A stretch of DNA of 64,000 nt from Symbiodinium natans (GCA_905221605.1 CAJNDS010002165.1:285583-349582), one strand, 5' to 3'. Positions 12,152-23,542 are shown, counted from the first letter of the stretch. Translations and numbers: made by a program. The notes: generated by a model not told the origin, from the letters alone.

Positions 12152-12623
12152 CTCATGTGAGTTTAGGGTTTAGGATTTGGGGTTTGGGGTTTAGGGTTTG
12201 GGGTTCGGGGTTTAAGGCTTGCGGTTTAAGGCTTGAGGTTAGGACTTAGGATTTAGGGTTTGGGGTAGGGTTTAGGGGTTTGGGGTTTAGGGTGTTCCAA
12301 AGTGCCGCGGTCCCGACCCGCGCCAGGGAGTGGCGGCGGGTCCGGCCGCCTCGGTGCAGCGGATCCCACCCCAGCCCAAAGTACCGCCTTTTTCGGTCTA
12401 CCCCCCACGGCCCCCCCCTATCAAGGGGGCTTTCACCTCGACTCGCCCCGATGGCCGAGATGGGACGTGTTGACTGCTGCTGTTGCTTGAGCCTACACAT
12501 TTCTGGATCCAAACAGGGAGCGGGACAATCTGTTTCACCCATACTGTGTTAAGACCCTAAACCCTAAACCCTAAACCCTAAACCCTAAACCCTAAACCCT
12601 CAACCCTCAAGCCCATAGCTTAG

Positions 12624-12738
12624 CCAGGGCAAGCCCCGTGTCGGTTTGTTGCCATGTGGGTCGCAGGACTCCGGTATAACCCGGAGGAGATGTATGGAAT
12701 GCCACTTGACACACCAAGTCCGGCTCCTTCCGGCAGGG
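12624..12738 (+). other. Exon-like island, 115 bp
   Basis: Plus strand after CTTAG: open and reading MWVAGLRYNPEEMYGMPLDT, ending GGCAGGG|GTTTAG so that the array begins at the donor. The minus strand is also open; strand uncertain. Confidence 0.4.
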
Positions 12739-13415
12739 GTTTAGGGTTTAGGGTTTAGGGTTTAGGGCTTAGGGTTTAGGGTTTAGGGCTTGGGGTTTAG
12801 GGGTTAAGGTTTAGGGCTTGGGGTTTAGGGATTCAGGGAGTTAGGGTTCTTGCGGAGTGAGCATCCAAAACACAACCCTATAAACAAAATGAAGCCTTCA
12901 GAGAGAGCTCTCAGTGTTGGAGGCTTGACCCAATAGGCATTAAGGATTCAGGGCCTTAGGCTGTTGGGGGTCTAAGTCCTAAGGCTAATGGACGCTCATG
13001 CTGCTGACGAGCTTCACTTTGCTGTTTTTTATGAATGGGGAGTTTCTCATCAGCTCATGGAGTACTGCACCCTAAACCCTAAACCGTAAAGATTTTGAGG
13101 CGGTGGGGGAACAGCGAAGCAGCTTCGGTTGAGTCACCGCATCGTGCTGCGCATTGAATCACACACGCTGCGATGGCGAATGACAATAGGCCCCACTGTA
13201 GCCCCAACAGCGAATGGTGGGGCCAGGAAACCCTGAGAAGGCTCCAGGGCTTAGGGTTTTGAGTTTTGAGTTCACCCCATACCCTGAAACCGAGAATCCC
13301 CGCTGGTCCTGGCCCAAGACCCTCAACCCCAAACCCCAAACCCCAAGCCCTGAACCCCCAACCCCACCAAACCCCAAAATTCTCCCTCGAACCGTAAACC
13401 TTAAACCCTCAACCC

Positions 13416-13417
13416 CG

Positions 13418-13449
<32 letters not shown>

Positions 13450-13459
13450 ACCCCCAACC

Positions 13460-13505
<46 letters not shown>

Positions 13506-13552
13506 ACCCTAAACCCAAAACCCTAAACCCTAAACCCTAAACCCTAAACCCT
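13416..13552 (-). repeat. CCCTCAA block followed by CCCTAAA units
   Basis: About 12 CCCTCAA copies then 5-6 CCCTAAA copies, the same two-part build as 8757-8943. Confidence 0.93.
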
Positions 13553-14129
13553 CTCCTCATCCCTCTGTGACCGCTTCAGTGACCGCTCCAGGGAGGAGGG
13601 GCACGTAAGCCGAGGTGGGATGCCACCTCTGGCGATGGCAGGGTTTAGGGTTTAGGGTTTAGGGTTTCGGCTTTAGGGTTCAGGGTTTAGGGTTCAGGGT
13701 TCAGGGTTTTAGGGTTTTAGGGTTTCGGGTTTTAAGGTTTAGGGTTTAAAGGTTAAGGGTTAAGGGTTTAGCGTTTAGGGTTTAGGGCTCGGGCCGCATG
13801 CACTAGACTTTCATCACGTGGCAGGGCCGGGACGTCACTTTCATCATGTGGCAAGAAGCTATGAGAACACGTCAAGAGCCCAAGACCTTGAACTGAAAAC
13901 ACCTAAACCTTCAGAGCCCTAAGCCTGAATGTCACTGAGGCCTTCCACTAAAAAACAAATCCCAAACTTGCTACCCTAATCAAAGCTCCTCAACACCAAA
14001 CCCTCAACCCTCAACCCTCAACCCCCCGCCGCCAAACCCTACAGTAAACCCTAAACCCTAGAACCTAAACCCTAAACCCTACACCCATCTTAAACCTTAG
14101 ACCTCGAACCCTCAAACCTCAACACGGAG

Positions 14130-14178
14130 TTGTCCACTGCCTCGCCCCTGGAAGTAGACGTGGACGTGCCAGATCTTA
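14130..14178 (+). other. Exon-like island, short
   Basis: After CGGAG the plus strand reads LSTASPLEVDVDVPDL. CCCTAAA-type sequence lies to the left and TTTAGGG-type to the right. Weak on its own. Confidence 0.25.
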
Positions 14179-14347
14179 GGGATGGTTTAGGGTTGATGGT
14201 TGAAGGTTTAGGGTTGAGGGTGTAGGGTTTAGGGTTTAGGGGGGTTGAGGGTTTTGGGTTGAGGGTTTCGGGGTGTTGCGGTTTACGGTGTTGAGGGTTT
14301 AGGGTTCAGGGCTTAGGGTTTTGAAGGCTTTGAGGGCTTTCAGGGCT

Positions 14348-14427
14348 TTAAGTGCTTTTGAGGGTTTTGAGGGTTTTGAGGGTTTTGAGGGTTTTGAGGG
14401 TTTTGAGGGTTTTGAGGGTTTTGAGGG
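14348..14427 (+). repeat. Nine-base tandem repeat TTTTGAGGG
   Basis: About nine copies; a lengthened G-rich relative of the heptamer. Confidence 0.9.
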
Positions 14428-14689
14428 TTGAGGGATTCGGGCTCAGGGGCATTGATGGCTTGGGAATTGGGGTTTCGGGTTTGTGGTTAATGGTTAAGGG
14501 TTACGACGGTTGCGGGCCTTACAAGCTCAACCCTGCAAACCCTACAAAGTCTACCCAAACCCTAAACCCGAAACCCTGAACCCTAAACCCTGAACCCTGA
14601 ACCCTGAACCCCCCAAACCCGGACGCTAAACCCGAAAAGAAGTTTCCGGACGCGTTGCCTTTGTTCTAACCAATGGACGAACGAAGGCT

Positions 14690-14945
14690 GGAGTTTTAAG
14701 GTTTTGGGCTTTAGGGTTTTGAGCTTTAGGGTTTTGGGCTTTAGTGTTTAGGGTTTTGAGCTTTAGGGTTTTGGGCTTTAGGGTTTAGGGTTTTGAGCTT
14801 TAGGGTTTAGCGTTTTGAGTTTTAGGGTTTTGGGCTTTAGGGTCTAGGGTTTGAGTTTTAGGGTTTGGGGCTTTAGAGTTTAGGGGTTTGAGCTTTAGGG
14901 TTTTGGGCTTTAGGGTTGAGGGTTTTGGGATTGAGGGTTTAGCGG
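14690..14945 (+). repeat. Compound repeat built on GGGTTTTGAGCTTTA
   Basis: A roughly 15-base unit (TTTTGAGCTTTAGGG / TTTTGGGCTTTAGGG) repeated with gaps over 250 bases. Confidence 0.85.
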
Positions 14946-15144
14946 CTTGGGGATTCGGGTGTGTGTGTGTGTGGGGAATTTACTGTTTAGCGTTCAGGGT
15001 ATTTCAGCAGTCACAGCTCTCAGCGCATCCGTCTGCTGCTTTTCTGTGGAAGGATGCAGCCGCAAGGCCAAGCCGAGCTTCGTACTTCTTCGGGTTCTGG
15101 CCTTTCACAGCTCTGCTCCAGACCAGTTACGTGGGTTCTCATCA

Positions 15145-15230
15145 GGGTTTAGGGTTTAGGGTTTAGGGTTTAGGGTTTAGGGTTTAGGGTTTAGGGTTTA
15201 GGGTTTAGGGTTTAGGGTTTAGGGTTTAGG
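15145..15230 (+). repeat. (TTTAGGG)n array, about 12 units
   Basis: Perfect heptamers. Confidence 0.95.
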
Positions 15231-15248
15231 GTGCCTGGGAGCTTGCAG

Positions 15249-15368
15249 CGGCGGCCAGGGCGGAGGAGGGCGGCCTCCATCAACCCAAAAAAGCGCGAGC
15301 TGCTGCTCACGACCTGCATACGACCCAAAGGGTCCCATGTACCCCATATCGTAGATACTTGGGCCTGA
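15249..15368 (+). other. Exon-like island with in-frame stop
   Basis: After GCTTGCAG the plus strand is open for 39 codons (AASINPKKRELLLTTCIRPK) to a TGA at 15366. The minus strand (SSRFFGLMEAALLRPGRRCK) is open with equal third-position GC, so the strand is unresolved. Confidence 0.3.
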
Positions 15369-15610
15369 AAGGGGGTGAAAGGGAGTGCCTATTTATAGTA
15401 GCTTTGGGGCCCAAGAAGGTACCCACATGGACCATACGGGTATTTCCCAAAATAAGGCTACGCTGTTTATACCCCAAACAGAATGGAATGCCCTCCAAGG
15501 GACCCCCAAGCAGGGTACCCCGATTTTCGGCCCGTTTTGGAACTTGGACCCCAAGGGCAGGATCTGTACTTCAGGCATTAGGGAGAGGCGTTAGGGACTG
15601 TAGTGTGCAC

Positions 15611-15729
15611 CCTAAGGTACCCTAAGGTACCCTAAGGTACCCTAAGGTACCCTAAGGTACCCTAAGGTACCCTAAGGTACCCTAAGGTACCCTAAGGTAC
15701 CCTAAGGTACCCTAAGGTACCCTAAGGTA
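15611..15729 (-). repeat. Decamer array (CCTAAGGTAC)12
   Basis: Twelve near-identical 10-base units, each containing GGTACC when read in tandem (a KpnI site every 10 bases). Not a heptamer, but shares CCTAA. Confidence 0.95.
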
Positions 15730-15864
15730 AGGCTTTAGGACTTTAGGTTTTAGGGGGGGTCTGTGGGCCCGATTGGTAAGGGGGGGTCTGTGTAAACACT
15801 CAGGCTGAGGCGGTATGCCCTGTGACCAAGCCTTGCAGCAAACCGTTCATCGTATACACCCATT

Positions 15865-15944
15865 CCTAAACCCTAAACCCTAAACCCTAAACCCTAAACC
15901 CTAAACCCTAAACCCTAAACCCTAAACCCTAAACCCTAAACCCT
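15865..15944 (-). repeat. (CCCTAAA)n array, about 11 units
   Basis: Perfect heptamers. Confidence 0.95.
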
Positions 15945-15987
15945 ATGCAGGGTTTCGGGAGTAGGGCCGAAGGCCCCAAGCCTCAAG

Positions 15988-16023
15988 CTCCAAACCCTGT
16001 ACCTCGACTTCGGGATGTTCCAG
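15988..16023 (+). other. Micro-exon-like island with donor CAG|GTTTAGGG
   Basis: Plus strand: CCTCAAG, then LQTLYLDFGMFQ, then CAG directly followed by GTTTAGGG. The telomere-like array starts exactly at the donor GT. Confidence 0.4.
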
Positions 16024-16213
16024 GTTTAGGGTTTAGGGTTTGGGTTTAGGGTGTAGGCTTTGGGGTCTTGGGGTTTTATGGTTTAGGGTTTAGAGCTTCT
16101 CAAGGGATCCTGACTGCTTCCTCAAGATGAGGCCCACAAAAGGCGATTCAGAAACCTCAAACCCTAAAATGCAGGGTAGTAAGCCTTAAGCCCTACTCCC
16201 TATAGGTATCAAC

Positions 16214-16286
16214 CTCGAGGTCCCAGGCGTTGATCGTCCGGCGCCCACGGTTGTCGTCGTAGTTCCAGGAGACGACCTCGGAGAAG
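16214..16286 (-). other. Exon-like island with strong codon bias
   Basis: Minus strand: CAGAAG acceptor, FSEVVSWNYDDNRGRRTINA then WDLE, then GAG|GTTGAT. Nearly every third position is G or C, while the opposite strand is mixed; this is one of the best-supported coding islands and strand calls. Family unknown. Confidence 0.5.
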
Positions 16287-16359
16287 CTTCTGGGATCCTA
16301 AACCCTAAACCCTCGACCCTAAACCCTAAACCCTAAATCCTAAACCCTGAACCCTAAAC

Positions 16360-17590
16360 CCCTTTTAGGCTCCCCTCAGTACAGCACCTCCGGCGCCGGA
16401 AACCCAAACACACAACACGAGCACCCAAGGCTTAAAACCGTCAACACCCAAACCCTATATTTGGCAACCACAAGTAACCCTGCATCACCTTCACAGATTT
16501 GTTGGCCTGGGTCGGCCCAGAAAACCCGCTGAAAAATGTTAGATTCTAGATCTGATCTTCTTAAACCCTAAACCCCTAAACCCTATGTAAAAGTGGCTTA
16601 GGCAATCTGTTTGTATGTTTTTTTGTGGGGAAGGGGGCGGGGGGGGGGGGAGGTGGTGTACGGGGTCCGTGAAAGACTCCAAGCCCGGAATCCCCAGCGC
16701 TCCTAACGCACGCCAAGGGTCCGACAAGTTTGGGGGGTTTTAGGGTTTAGGGGATTTAGGGTTTAGGGCGAGGCAAACCACTAGACTCTATAAACCCTAC
16801 GTGAACACGAAACGTGCGAAACTCACCCCTCCCCCCCCCTCCATAAGGCTAAAGTGGCTCTGGTTACTCTGGTTAGGGCTCTCTTTGAAGGGCTGAGTCC
16901 CTGTGCGTAGTTGAGGACCCTCAACCCTAAACCCCGATGCCCCCCCCCCCCCCCCCGCCAATCAGCCTTAAGCAAGGAAATATGGATCCCTTACCACCCC
17001 CCCTCCTCCATTCTGGTTCCCTATCAAAGTACTTTGGCACACTTGAGGGGTTTCAGCAACACCCCGAGCTTCTCTGGTAGCCCAGGTAACCGCACTATCA
17101 TAAGGGCACCCTTTCGTTTTGGGGTTGGTGACTTTACAAGTGATCCCAGAACCAAGAAAAGGGTAAAGGGTATGCTAGGAGGAACTTCAGCAAAGCCATG
17201 GCCCTGGCGTGGTGAGGTTCCCGTGCATCCAACCACGCCTGTGCTCTGCGAAACGAGAGGTTGCAGGGTTCGGGGCGGCGGTTCATATATGGTGGTCTCC
17301 GAACTTAGTGGGTACCTTATGATTGGGGTCCTAATTGGGGGTTTAAATGAGGCACATTAGGCACCCCTCATTTTGTTAAAACCCCCATAGACACTACAGA
17401 CCCTCAGGCCCCCACCCCCAAATCCACTAAGCTTCAACGGTGGGGTTTTTGTGGACACTTGTACGGCTGCCCAAAACAAGGCACCCTCTTTCTAAGCGGC
17501 TCGAAGTCTAAACTTCGGTGGGCGTTGAAAACCAAAACCCTGAACTAGAACCTCAAATTCGCACCCACACCCCTAAACTGTAAATGCCCT
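16360..17590. other. Unique region with family B copy 3
   Basis: Contains G- and C-homopolymers near 16640 and 16940 and the decayed MITE; the 149-codon frame 16911-17360 spans the MITE and is not supported. Confidence 0.45.
17074..17178. repeat. MITE-like element, family B copy 3, decayed
   Basis: CTGGTAGCCCAGGTAACCGC, ACTATCATAAGGGCACCCTT and the following TTGGGGTTGGTGACTTTA align with copy 2; the right terminal repeat is lost. Confidence 0.6.
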
Positions 17591-17824
17591 AAACTAAACC
17601 CTAAACCCTAAACCCTAAACCCTAAGCCCTAAACCCTAAACCCTAAACCCTAGGCTCTAGACCAGACATCCTAGGCCTTTTGGGTAAATACGGCGTAGGC
17701 CTTAGGGTTCATAGGGCGGAGTTTGGGCTTTCAGAGTTTTTGGGCTCCCGCGCCGGCCCACATAAAGAGAACCCGGAGACCGGGGGGTGGGGGGGGGGGG
17801 GGGGGGGGGGGGCGGACTGAACTT

Positions 17825-17984
17825 TAAACCCTAAACCCTAAACCCTAAACCCTAAACCCTAAACCCTAAACCCTAAACCCTAAACCCTAAACCCTAAACC
17901 CTAAACCCTAAACCCTAAACCCTAAACCCTAAACCCTAAACCCTAAACCCTAAACCCTAAACCCTAAACCCTAAACCCTAAACC
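17825..17984 (-). repeat. (CCCTAAA)n array, about 23 units (longest perfect run)
   Basis: 160 bases of uninterrupted heptamers, bracketed by two ACTGAACTTTAAAC copies at 17817 and 17988, with a G-rich homopolymer tract just upstream. Confidence 0.95.
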
Positions 17985-18150
17985 TGACTGAACTTTAAAC
18001 CAAGCATCAAGCATCCCTCAACCCTCACAACCTCAAATCCCGCAAATCATGTAAGCCCTCCACCCTCAAGCCCAAATCCTGTAAAACCCTCAATCCTGCA
18101 AACCCTAAAGCCCAGCAAACCCTGCAAACCCTGAAAGTTGAAAGGAACAC

Positions 18151-18218
18151 CGGCGCGCCTCGACGTAGTTGCAGAGCTCCTGGTGACCCATCTCATGCCT
18201 CGAAAGCTCAACGCAGGG
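18151..18218 (-). other. Exon-like island
   Basis: Minus strand: TGAAG acceptor, PCVELSRHEMGHQELCNYVE then ARR, donor GTGTTC. Good third-position GC. Family unknown. Confidence 0.42.
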
Positions 18219-18630
18219 CTTCAGTTGATCGTCTCTCTCTTAGGATAGTTCTAGTTACATGGTCCGCCCTTACCAGGGGAACCCCTTATATATGTAGACC
18301 TTATAAAGCCAAGGGCCCAGACATCAGAACCCTGTCAAGAAGGCAAGGGACCATATTAAAGGGCCCATGAAACTACCCTACGAGTCTCATGTGGGAAAGA
18401 CGCCTAGGTATCAGTTTCCCTCGCACTTCCGCCCCCCCAAGGGGTACCTCCAAGAAGTAAGTGCAGGTACTTAAATCCCCCAACCCCTCCAAGCCCCGAA
18501 GTCCCTAAAGCCCTAAAATCCTCCAAACCCCAAAAGCCCTGAGCCCAATCCCTGAAAGCCCCTGAAAGCCCTACACCCTCTAAACCCTAAACCCTAAACC
18601 CTAAACCCTAAACCCTAAACCCATGAAAAG

Positions 18631-18712
18631 TACTGGACCCCGGCCTGCACCAGATGGTCCAGTGTTCGGCTCCGGGCGGGAGCCTTTCTCCGGTGGCACA
18701 AAGGGAGCTTAG
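18631..18712 (+). other. Terminal exon-like island
   Basis: Plus strand after GAAAAG: TGPRPAPDGPVFGSGREPFS then a TAG at 18710 that is part of a TTAGGG word. CCCTAAA array on the left, TTTAGGG on the right. Confidence 0.3.
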
Positions 18713-18719
18713 GGCGAGG

Positions 18720-18814
18720 GGTTTAGGGTTGAGGGTTTAGGGTTTAGGGTTGGGGGTTTAAGGTTTAGGGTTTAGGGTTTAGGGTTTAGGGTTTAGGGTT
18801 TAGGGTTTAGGGTA
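18720..18814 (+). repeat. (TTTAGGG)n array
   Basis: Heptamers with three degenerate units at the left end. Confidence 0.93.
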
Positions 18815-18888
18815 GGTGCAGGCCTGGAGCTAGAGGCCCATACGTTTCACGAAGAGGGCTGAACTTGGGATGGTTCCCCTTTTCCTAA

Positions 18889-18964
18889 AACCCTAAACCC
18901 CAAACCCCAAACCCCAAACCCTAAACCCTAAACCCTAAACCCTAAACCCTAAACCCTAAACCCT
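18889..18964 (-). repeat. (CCCTAAA)n array, about 10 units
   Basis: Abuts the 57-base hairpin at 18965-19021 with no spacer. Confidence 0.93.
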
Positions 18965-19021
18965 AACAGTCCTTCATAAGGATTATAGTGCCTCCTACTA
19001 TAATCCCTATTAAGGACTGTT
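18965..19021. repeat. Short perfect-length hairpin (25-7-25)
   Basis: AACAGTCCTTCATAAGGATT... pairs with ...TAAGGACTGTT with three mismatches around loop GCCTCCT. It directly abuts a CCCTAAA array. Confidence 0.8.
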
Positions 19022-19107
19022 AGCATAAGGGGGAACATCGCAAGGCTGAACCCTCAAACTCGCCGTTCAGGGTTTAAGCGCGGTTTAGTGCCTGTAGTGC
19101 TTCTTGG

Positions 19108-19178
19108 GGTTTAGGGTTTAGGGTTTAGGGTTCAGGGTTTAGGGTTTAGGGTTTAGGGTTTAGGGTTTAGGGTTTAGG
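19108..19178 (+). repeat. (TTTAGGG)n array, about 10 units
   Basis: Heptamers with one TTCAGGG. Confidence 0.93.
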
Positions 19179-19456
19179 TTCTTTTTAGGGTTTCAAAGTT
19201 GTTGGACCCATAAACCTTCAACCCTAAACATACGTGAAATGGCTCTGCGAGCCCAAACATCATCTGAGAACCGCAAGGCTTCGGGGGCCTTTGGGGTTTA
19301 CAGCCGTAGAAAAGGGTGCCGGTTTGGTTATAGGGTTCATAAGGGAAGCCCACCCGCTACAGAAGAGAACTAGGACCCAGTGGGGGTCCTAGTACAGGGC
19401 TAGGGCCGGGTTTAGGGCTTTCTACTTATTGCTTAAGAACCCCCCACCCAAAATAA

Positions 19457-19511
19457 GATATATATATATATACATATTTTTTTTCTCTCATTGATATATA
19501 TATATATATAT
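19457..19511. repeat. Two TA tracts forming an AT hairpin
   Basis: (AT)8 on each side of TACATATTTTTTTTCTCTCATTG; fully self-complementary arms. Confidence 0.75.
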
Positions 19512-20551
19512 CCTTCTAAGGGCAAGAAAGGGATTTTGTTAAAGGGGCTCTGAAGCAAATAGTTGAGTTGAAGCTGACCTGGCCAGGTTTCCCAGAAGCT
19601 CAAAAATTCAAAAGAAAGCCCCTATGTGCTTCATGGGGTTCAGGGTTTACGGCTTGAGGTGGTACCTGGTGTATGAGGGACCCTAAACTCTAAACCCTAA
19701 ACCCAAGCTGGTCACATGTACAGGAGAAGGGTGGCCTCTACAATGGCCGGAGCCTTTGCACATGATCTGCGGCGTAACAATGGTGAGCAAGACGAGGGCC
19801 GCAAAGGGCTTAGGGTTCAGGGGGAAAGGTTTTCGGGTTGCGGGTTTCAGTGTTTCGGGTTTGGGGTTTAGGGCGTCCCAACTAGACAAGGAGCTGGTAG
19901 GGAAAGCGGTTCCGCTCCAGAAGGACGTCGCGACTGGCGGCCAAATGATTGGCACGGTTTAGGTCTCTTGGCTTAGGGGCCTAAACCCTAAACTCTAGAC
20001 CCTAAACCCGAAACCCTAAACCCTAAACCCTAAACCCTAAACCCATTAGGGTTCAGGGTATTCTTTTGGGCTCGGGGCTTTGAACTCTGTGTTTTTTTTC
20101 AGAGGTACTAATCCTAGGGCTGAAAGAACTCAAAGCCCTGAGAGCCCTAATTAAGCCCTGAGCCTTTCACCCGAAGCGCAAAACGCCCTAAACCCTAAAC
20201 CTTAAACCTTAAACCCTAAACCATTAACCCAAAACCCTAAACCCTAAACCCTGAACCCTACACCCAAAACTGCCTAAACCTTATAGGCGGCTGCACCTCC
20301 AACCTCTGCCAAGCCCAAGCCCTCGACGCATTTTGATGGGGCTCAAGGGCGCGCAGCCCTAAACCCTAAACCCTAAACCCTAAACCCTAAACCCTAAACC
20401 CTAAACCCCTACACCCAAACAGCGAAACATAAGGCCTGAACACTGAACACTAGCCTCCTAGGCCCTAATCTAAGTTCTGACATGTCTGCCCACGCGTGTG
20501 TCTAGGGTTTAGGGTTTGGGGTTGAAGGGTTCGGTAAGGAGCCCATCTATT

Positions 20552-20655
20552 CCCTAAACCCTAAACCCTAAACCCTAAACCCTAAACCCTAAACCCTAAA
20601 CCCTAAACCCTAAACCCTAAACCCTAAACCCTAAACCCTAAACCCTAAACCCTAA
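20552..20655 (-). repeat. (CCCTAAA)n array, about 15 units
   Basis: Perfect heptamers; followed at once by TAGGGTTTC, an inverted unit. Confidence 0.95.
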
Positions 20656-20860
20656 CTAGGGTTTCTTCTAAGAGCTTCTTTTGGGAAATGTGGGTCCATC
20701 CGCCACCCCCACCCTGGGCTCTTGTGAAGCAAGCGTTCCCTGCAGTCGGCCTGCCCAGGACGTACTTGTCTACATAGTACTCCTTGGCTTACAGAAGTTC
20801 TTCTGTTGCCGGGATCTGGAGTTCAGAAGATCTCCCCCCCCCCCCCCATCTTGAAAGGTT

Positions 20861-20968
20861 TAGGGCTTAGGGCTTAGGGCTTAGGCTTAGGGCTTAGGGC
20901 TTAGGGCTTAGGGCTTAGGGCTTAGGGCTTAGGGCTTAGGGCTTAGGGTTTAGGGTTTAGGGTTTAGG
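20861..20968 (+). repeat. CTTAGGG variant array, about 12 units, then TTTAGGG
   Basis: Homogenised GCTTAGG units at 20867-20948 with three canonical units at the right end. Confidence 0.95.
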
Positions 20969-21600
20969 GATAGAAAGGTGCGTTTTTGAGGCAAGTCTGA
21001 GGCACCGAAGTACACCACTGCGTACTGTAAACCGTTGAGTTGGGGGGTGGGCAGATGGTATTTAGTCTGCAGGATTTTGGCCGCTTGGCATCTCGAGCTG
21101 GTTCGGGGTTTAGGATTCGGGCATCGCCGGTTGACTGAGCTCTGTGCACAAAGCCCCAACATTAAGCGAAAAAGGGCTTGGGCTGCGGGTTTAGGTTTGG
21201 GACCCACCTTGCCCCACATCTAAATGCTGAAGTCTGAAGACCTAGCCCACAGCAACAAGAAGCCCCGGGCAATCTAGCCCCCACCCCCCAACATTCCGAA
21301 CACTGTGTGAGCGCAAGCCTCAGAAGAACACACCCTACACTAAACCCTAAATCCTAAATCCTAAATCCTAAACCCCTAAACCCCTAAACCCTAATCCCGT
21401 AATTCTTTCCTAAATCCTAAACCCTAAAACCCTAAACCCTAATCGCGTAATTCTTTCCTAAATCCTAAACCCTAAACCCCTAAACCCTAAACCCCCAAAC
21501 CCTAAACCCACACCTGTGCATTAGGGCCCTCCCTGGCTGCGATACTACCAGGTGCCTCAACTTCCTTAAACCCTACAAACAAGCCTCACGCCGCAACAAA

Positions 21601-21710
21601 GGGTTTAGGGTTTAGGGTTTAGGGTTTAGGGTTTAGGGTTTAGGGTTTAGGGTTTAGGGTTTAGGGTTTAGGGTTTAGGGTTTAGGGTTTAGGGTTTAGG
21701 GTTTAGGGTT
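21601..21710 (+). repeat. (TTTAGGG)n array, about 16 units
   Basis: Perfect heptamers. Confidence 0.95.
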
Positions 21711-21989
21711 TGGCCCTACCGAAGCAAGTCAGACAAGGCTCCACGTCGCCCAAAGTAGGTACATAGTAGCAGACTTTAGACCCCCAAGCCCTAAACCCTA
21801 AACCCGAATGTAGGTGTCATCTGTTTGCTTGGAGCTGTCTAGGGTGTCAACAAAATGTCCCTGTGCACATGCACCTTCTGGACCTCCTTCCGCTTTCCGC
21901 ATCAACGCAAGCAAGGGCCAAAACCCTTGAGCACCCCCATTGAAGCCCTGCCCCCTAAAGACCCCTAAACCCTAAACCCTAAACCCTAA

Positions 21990-23430
21990 TAAGCCCGAGA
22001 AAATGGCCCTTCAAGCCTTGAACCCTAGGCTGGATGGCGCCCTTTTAACCCTCTGAACAACATTCATGAATATGATCCTCTTGAACCCAACAAGGGCAAA
22101 ATGATATCCCCAAGGCCTACCGATATAATAGGATTTAATCGTAATCGAAATAGAAGTAATACTACTGGTAAGAATACTGGCTGTTTATTTCTGGAAATAC
22201 AAAATAACAACAACAGTAAAAAAAATAAAAACAGTCATAATGGTAATAAACCCTCCGCACAGGCCCTAAGCAGCTGGGTGCCCCCGGCCCTATCACCTTT
22301 GTAGCGGCGATCGAGGTAGGCCAGCCTTCTGTTATCGGGTCCCTACAGTGGATGGAGGGCTAAGGCGACAAGAAGCAACCCAAACTCCCTAAGCCCTAAA
22401 CCCAAAGGCTAGAACCCTAAGCAACAAACCCTAAACATCCCTAGACCCTACCCCCCCCCCCGTCCCCCCTGGACCACTCTCCCTGAAGAGGTTTAGGAGA
22501 CTAGGATGGCCCAAAACTTCACCAGAAGACCCAAAACCGGCAAGTGAAAGTGAAAGTGGGTGATTGAGTTGCAACGTTGAACTGGTCTAGGGTTTAGGGT
22601 CTGGGTGCAGAGTTGAGTTGAGAATTGCAGGGTTCTGGGATTTTTGGAGGGTGAAGGTTCAGGGCTTGGTGTTTAGGACAAACGGGCGAAAGTCCGACAG
22701 TAAACCACAGTCCGCAGACAGACCGCTCTTCAAGATAAGCTCAGTGCTGTCCTTCAGGAAGCTGCACTACAGCTACTATACTTAACGTAGGGATTTAAGA
22801 ACATAGTACTGCCGTAAGCTCCAGGCTCACTCTTCGGGCTACTTCCGACCGGCTACCTTGTCCACGACACAAATTTGGGCCACAAATATGCTGGCGCGAG
22901 GGACGCAGGGAGGCGTTCGAATCCAGCCGGCTTAAGCCGCATTTTGCCGATTTCCAAGAACGTGCACACGTTGTTCGTCGCGACATCGTTATTTATCGCA
23001 GATCGGCCCTCCACGCTTTTGACACCAGCCCGCCGCGCGCCGCGGTGGCGTGGCACCATATGGGCCTATTCAACTATAAGGTCCGCCCCGCCCGCTTGCC
23101 TACCGCTCTTGGGCAGGCGGGGCGTTTGAAGATGGGTTTCCAGGGCTAGTTCTGAAACTGAACAGTTGCAGACATGAACCAGCACGAAAGCATGTGATTA
23201 GTTTTAGTTTCATTGTATTGCATGTAAGGGGACCGTATTTTGCAACTACTCAGGCTCCTATCATCAGCACAGCTATCGCTAAACCCTCAACCCTAACCTC
23301 TGAAACGCCTCATGCTTAGATGGATTAGCCCCCCCAAAGCCCGAGTCCCTACTTAAAAACCATAGGCTCTCAACCCTAAACGCTAACCTTGGGGCCGGCG
23401 CTTCAGAAGACCCTCAGCCCTAAACCAACC
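21990..23430. other. Unique region, no gene recognised
   Basis: An AT-rich stretch at 22120-22260 and overlapping minus-strand frames at 22795-23059. No domain seen. Confidence 0.45.
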
Positions 23431-23437
23431 TGTGACT

Positions 23438-23500
23438 TAAACCCTAAACCCTAAACCCTAAACCCTAAACCCTAAACCCTAAACCCTAAACCCTAAACCT
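23438..23500 (-). repeat. (CCCTAAA)n array, about 9 units
   Basis: Perfect heptamers just upstream of the TA run and the 21-bp satellite. Confidence 0.95.
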
Positions 23501-23542
23501 CTCTTTCTATATATATATATATATAAACCCTAATGGATTTCG

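Noticed and set aside
13214-13540. 108-codon frame with TLNPQP repeats
   Set aside because: Translation of CCCTCAA/CCCTAAA units.
15611-15729. CRISPR array
   Set aside because: Direct tandem decamers without spacers; genome is eukaryotic in character.
22909-22925. GTTCGAATCC, resembling a tRNA T-loop
   Set aside because: The flanking bases do not form a T-stem and no anticodon arm or acceptor stem could be built around it.
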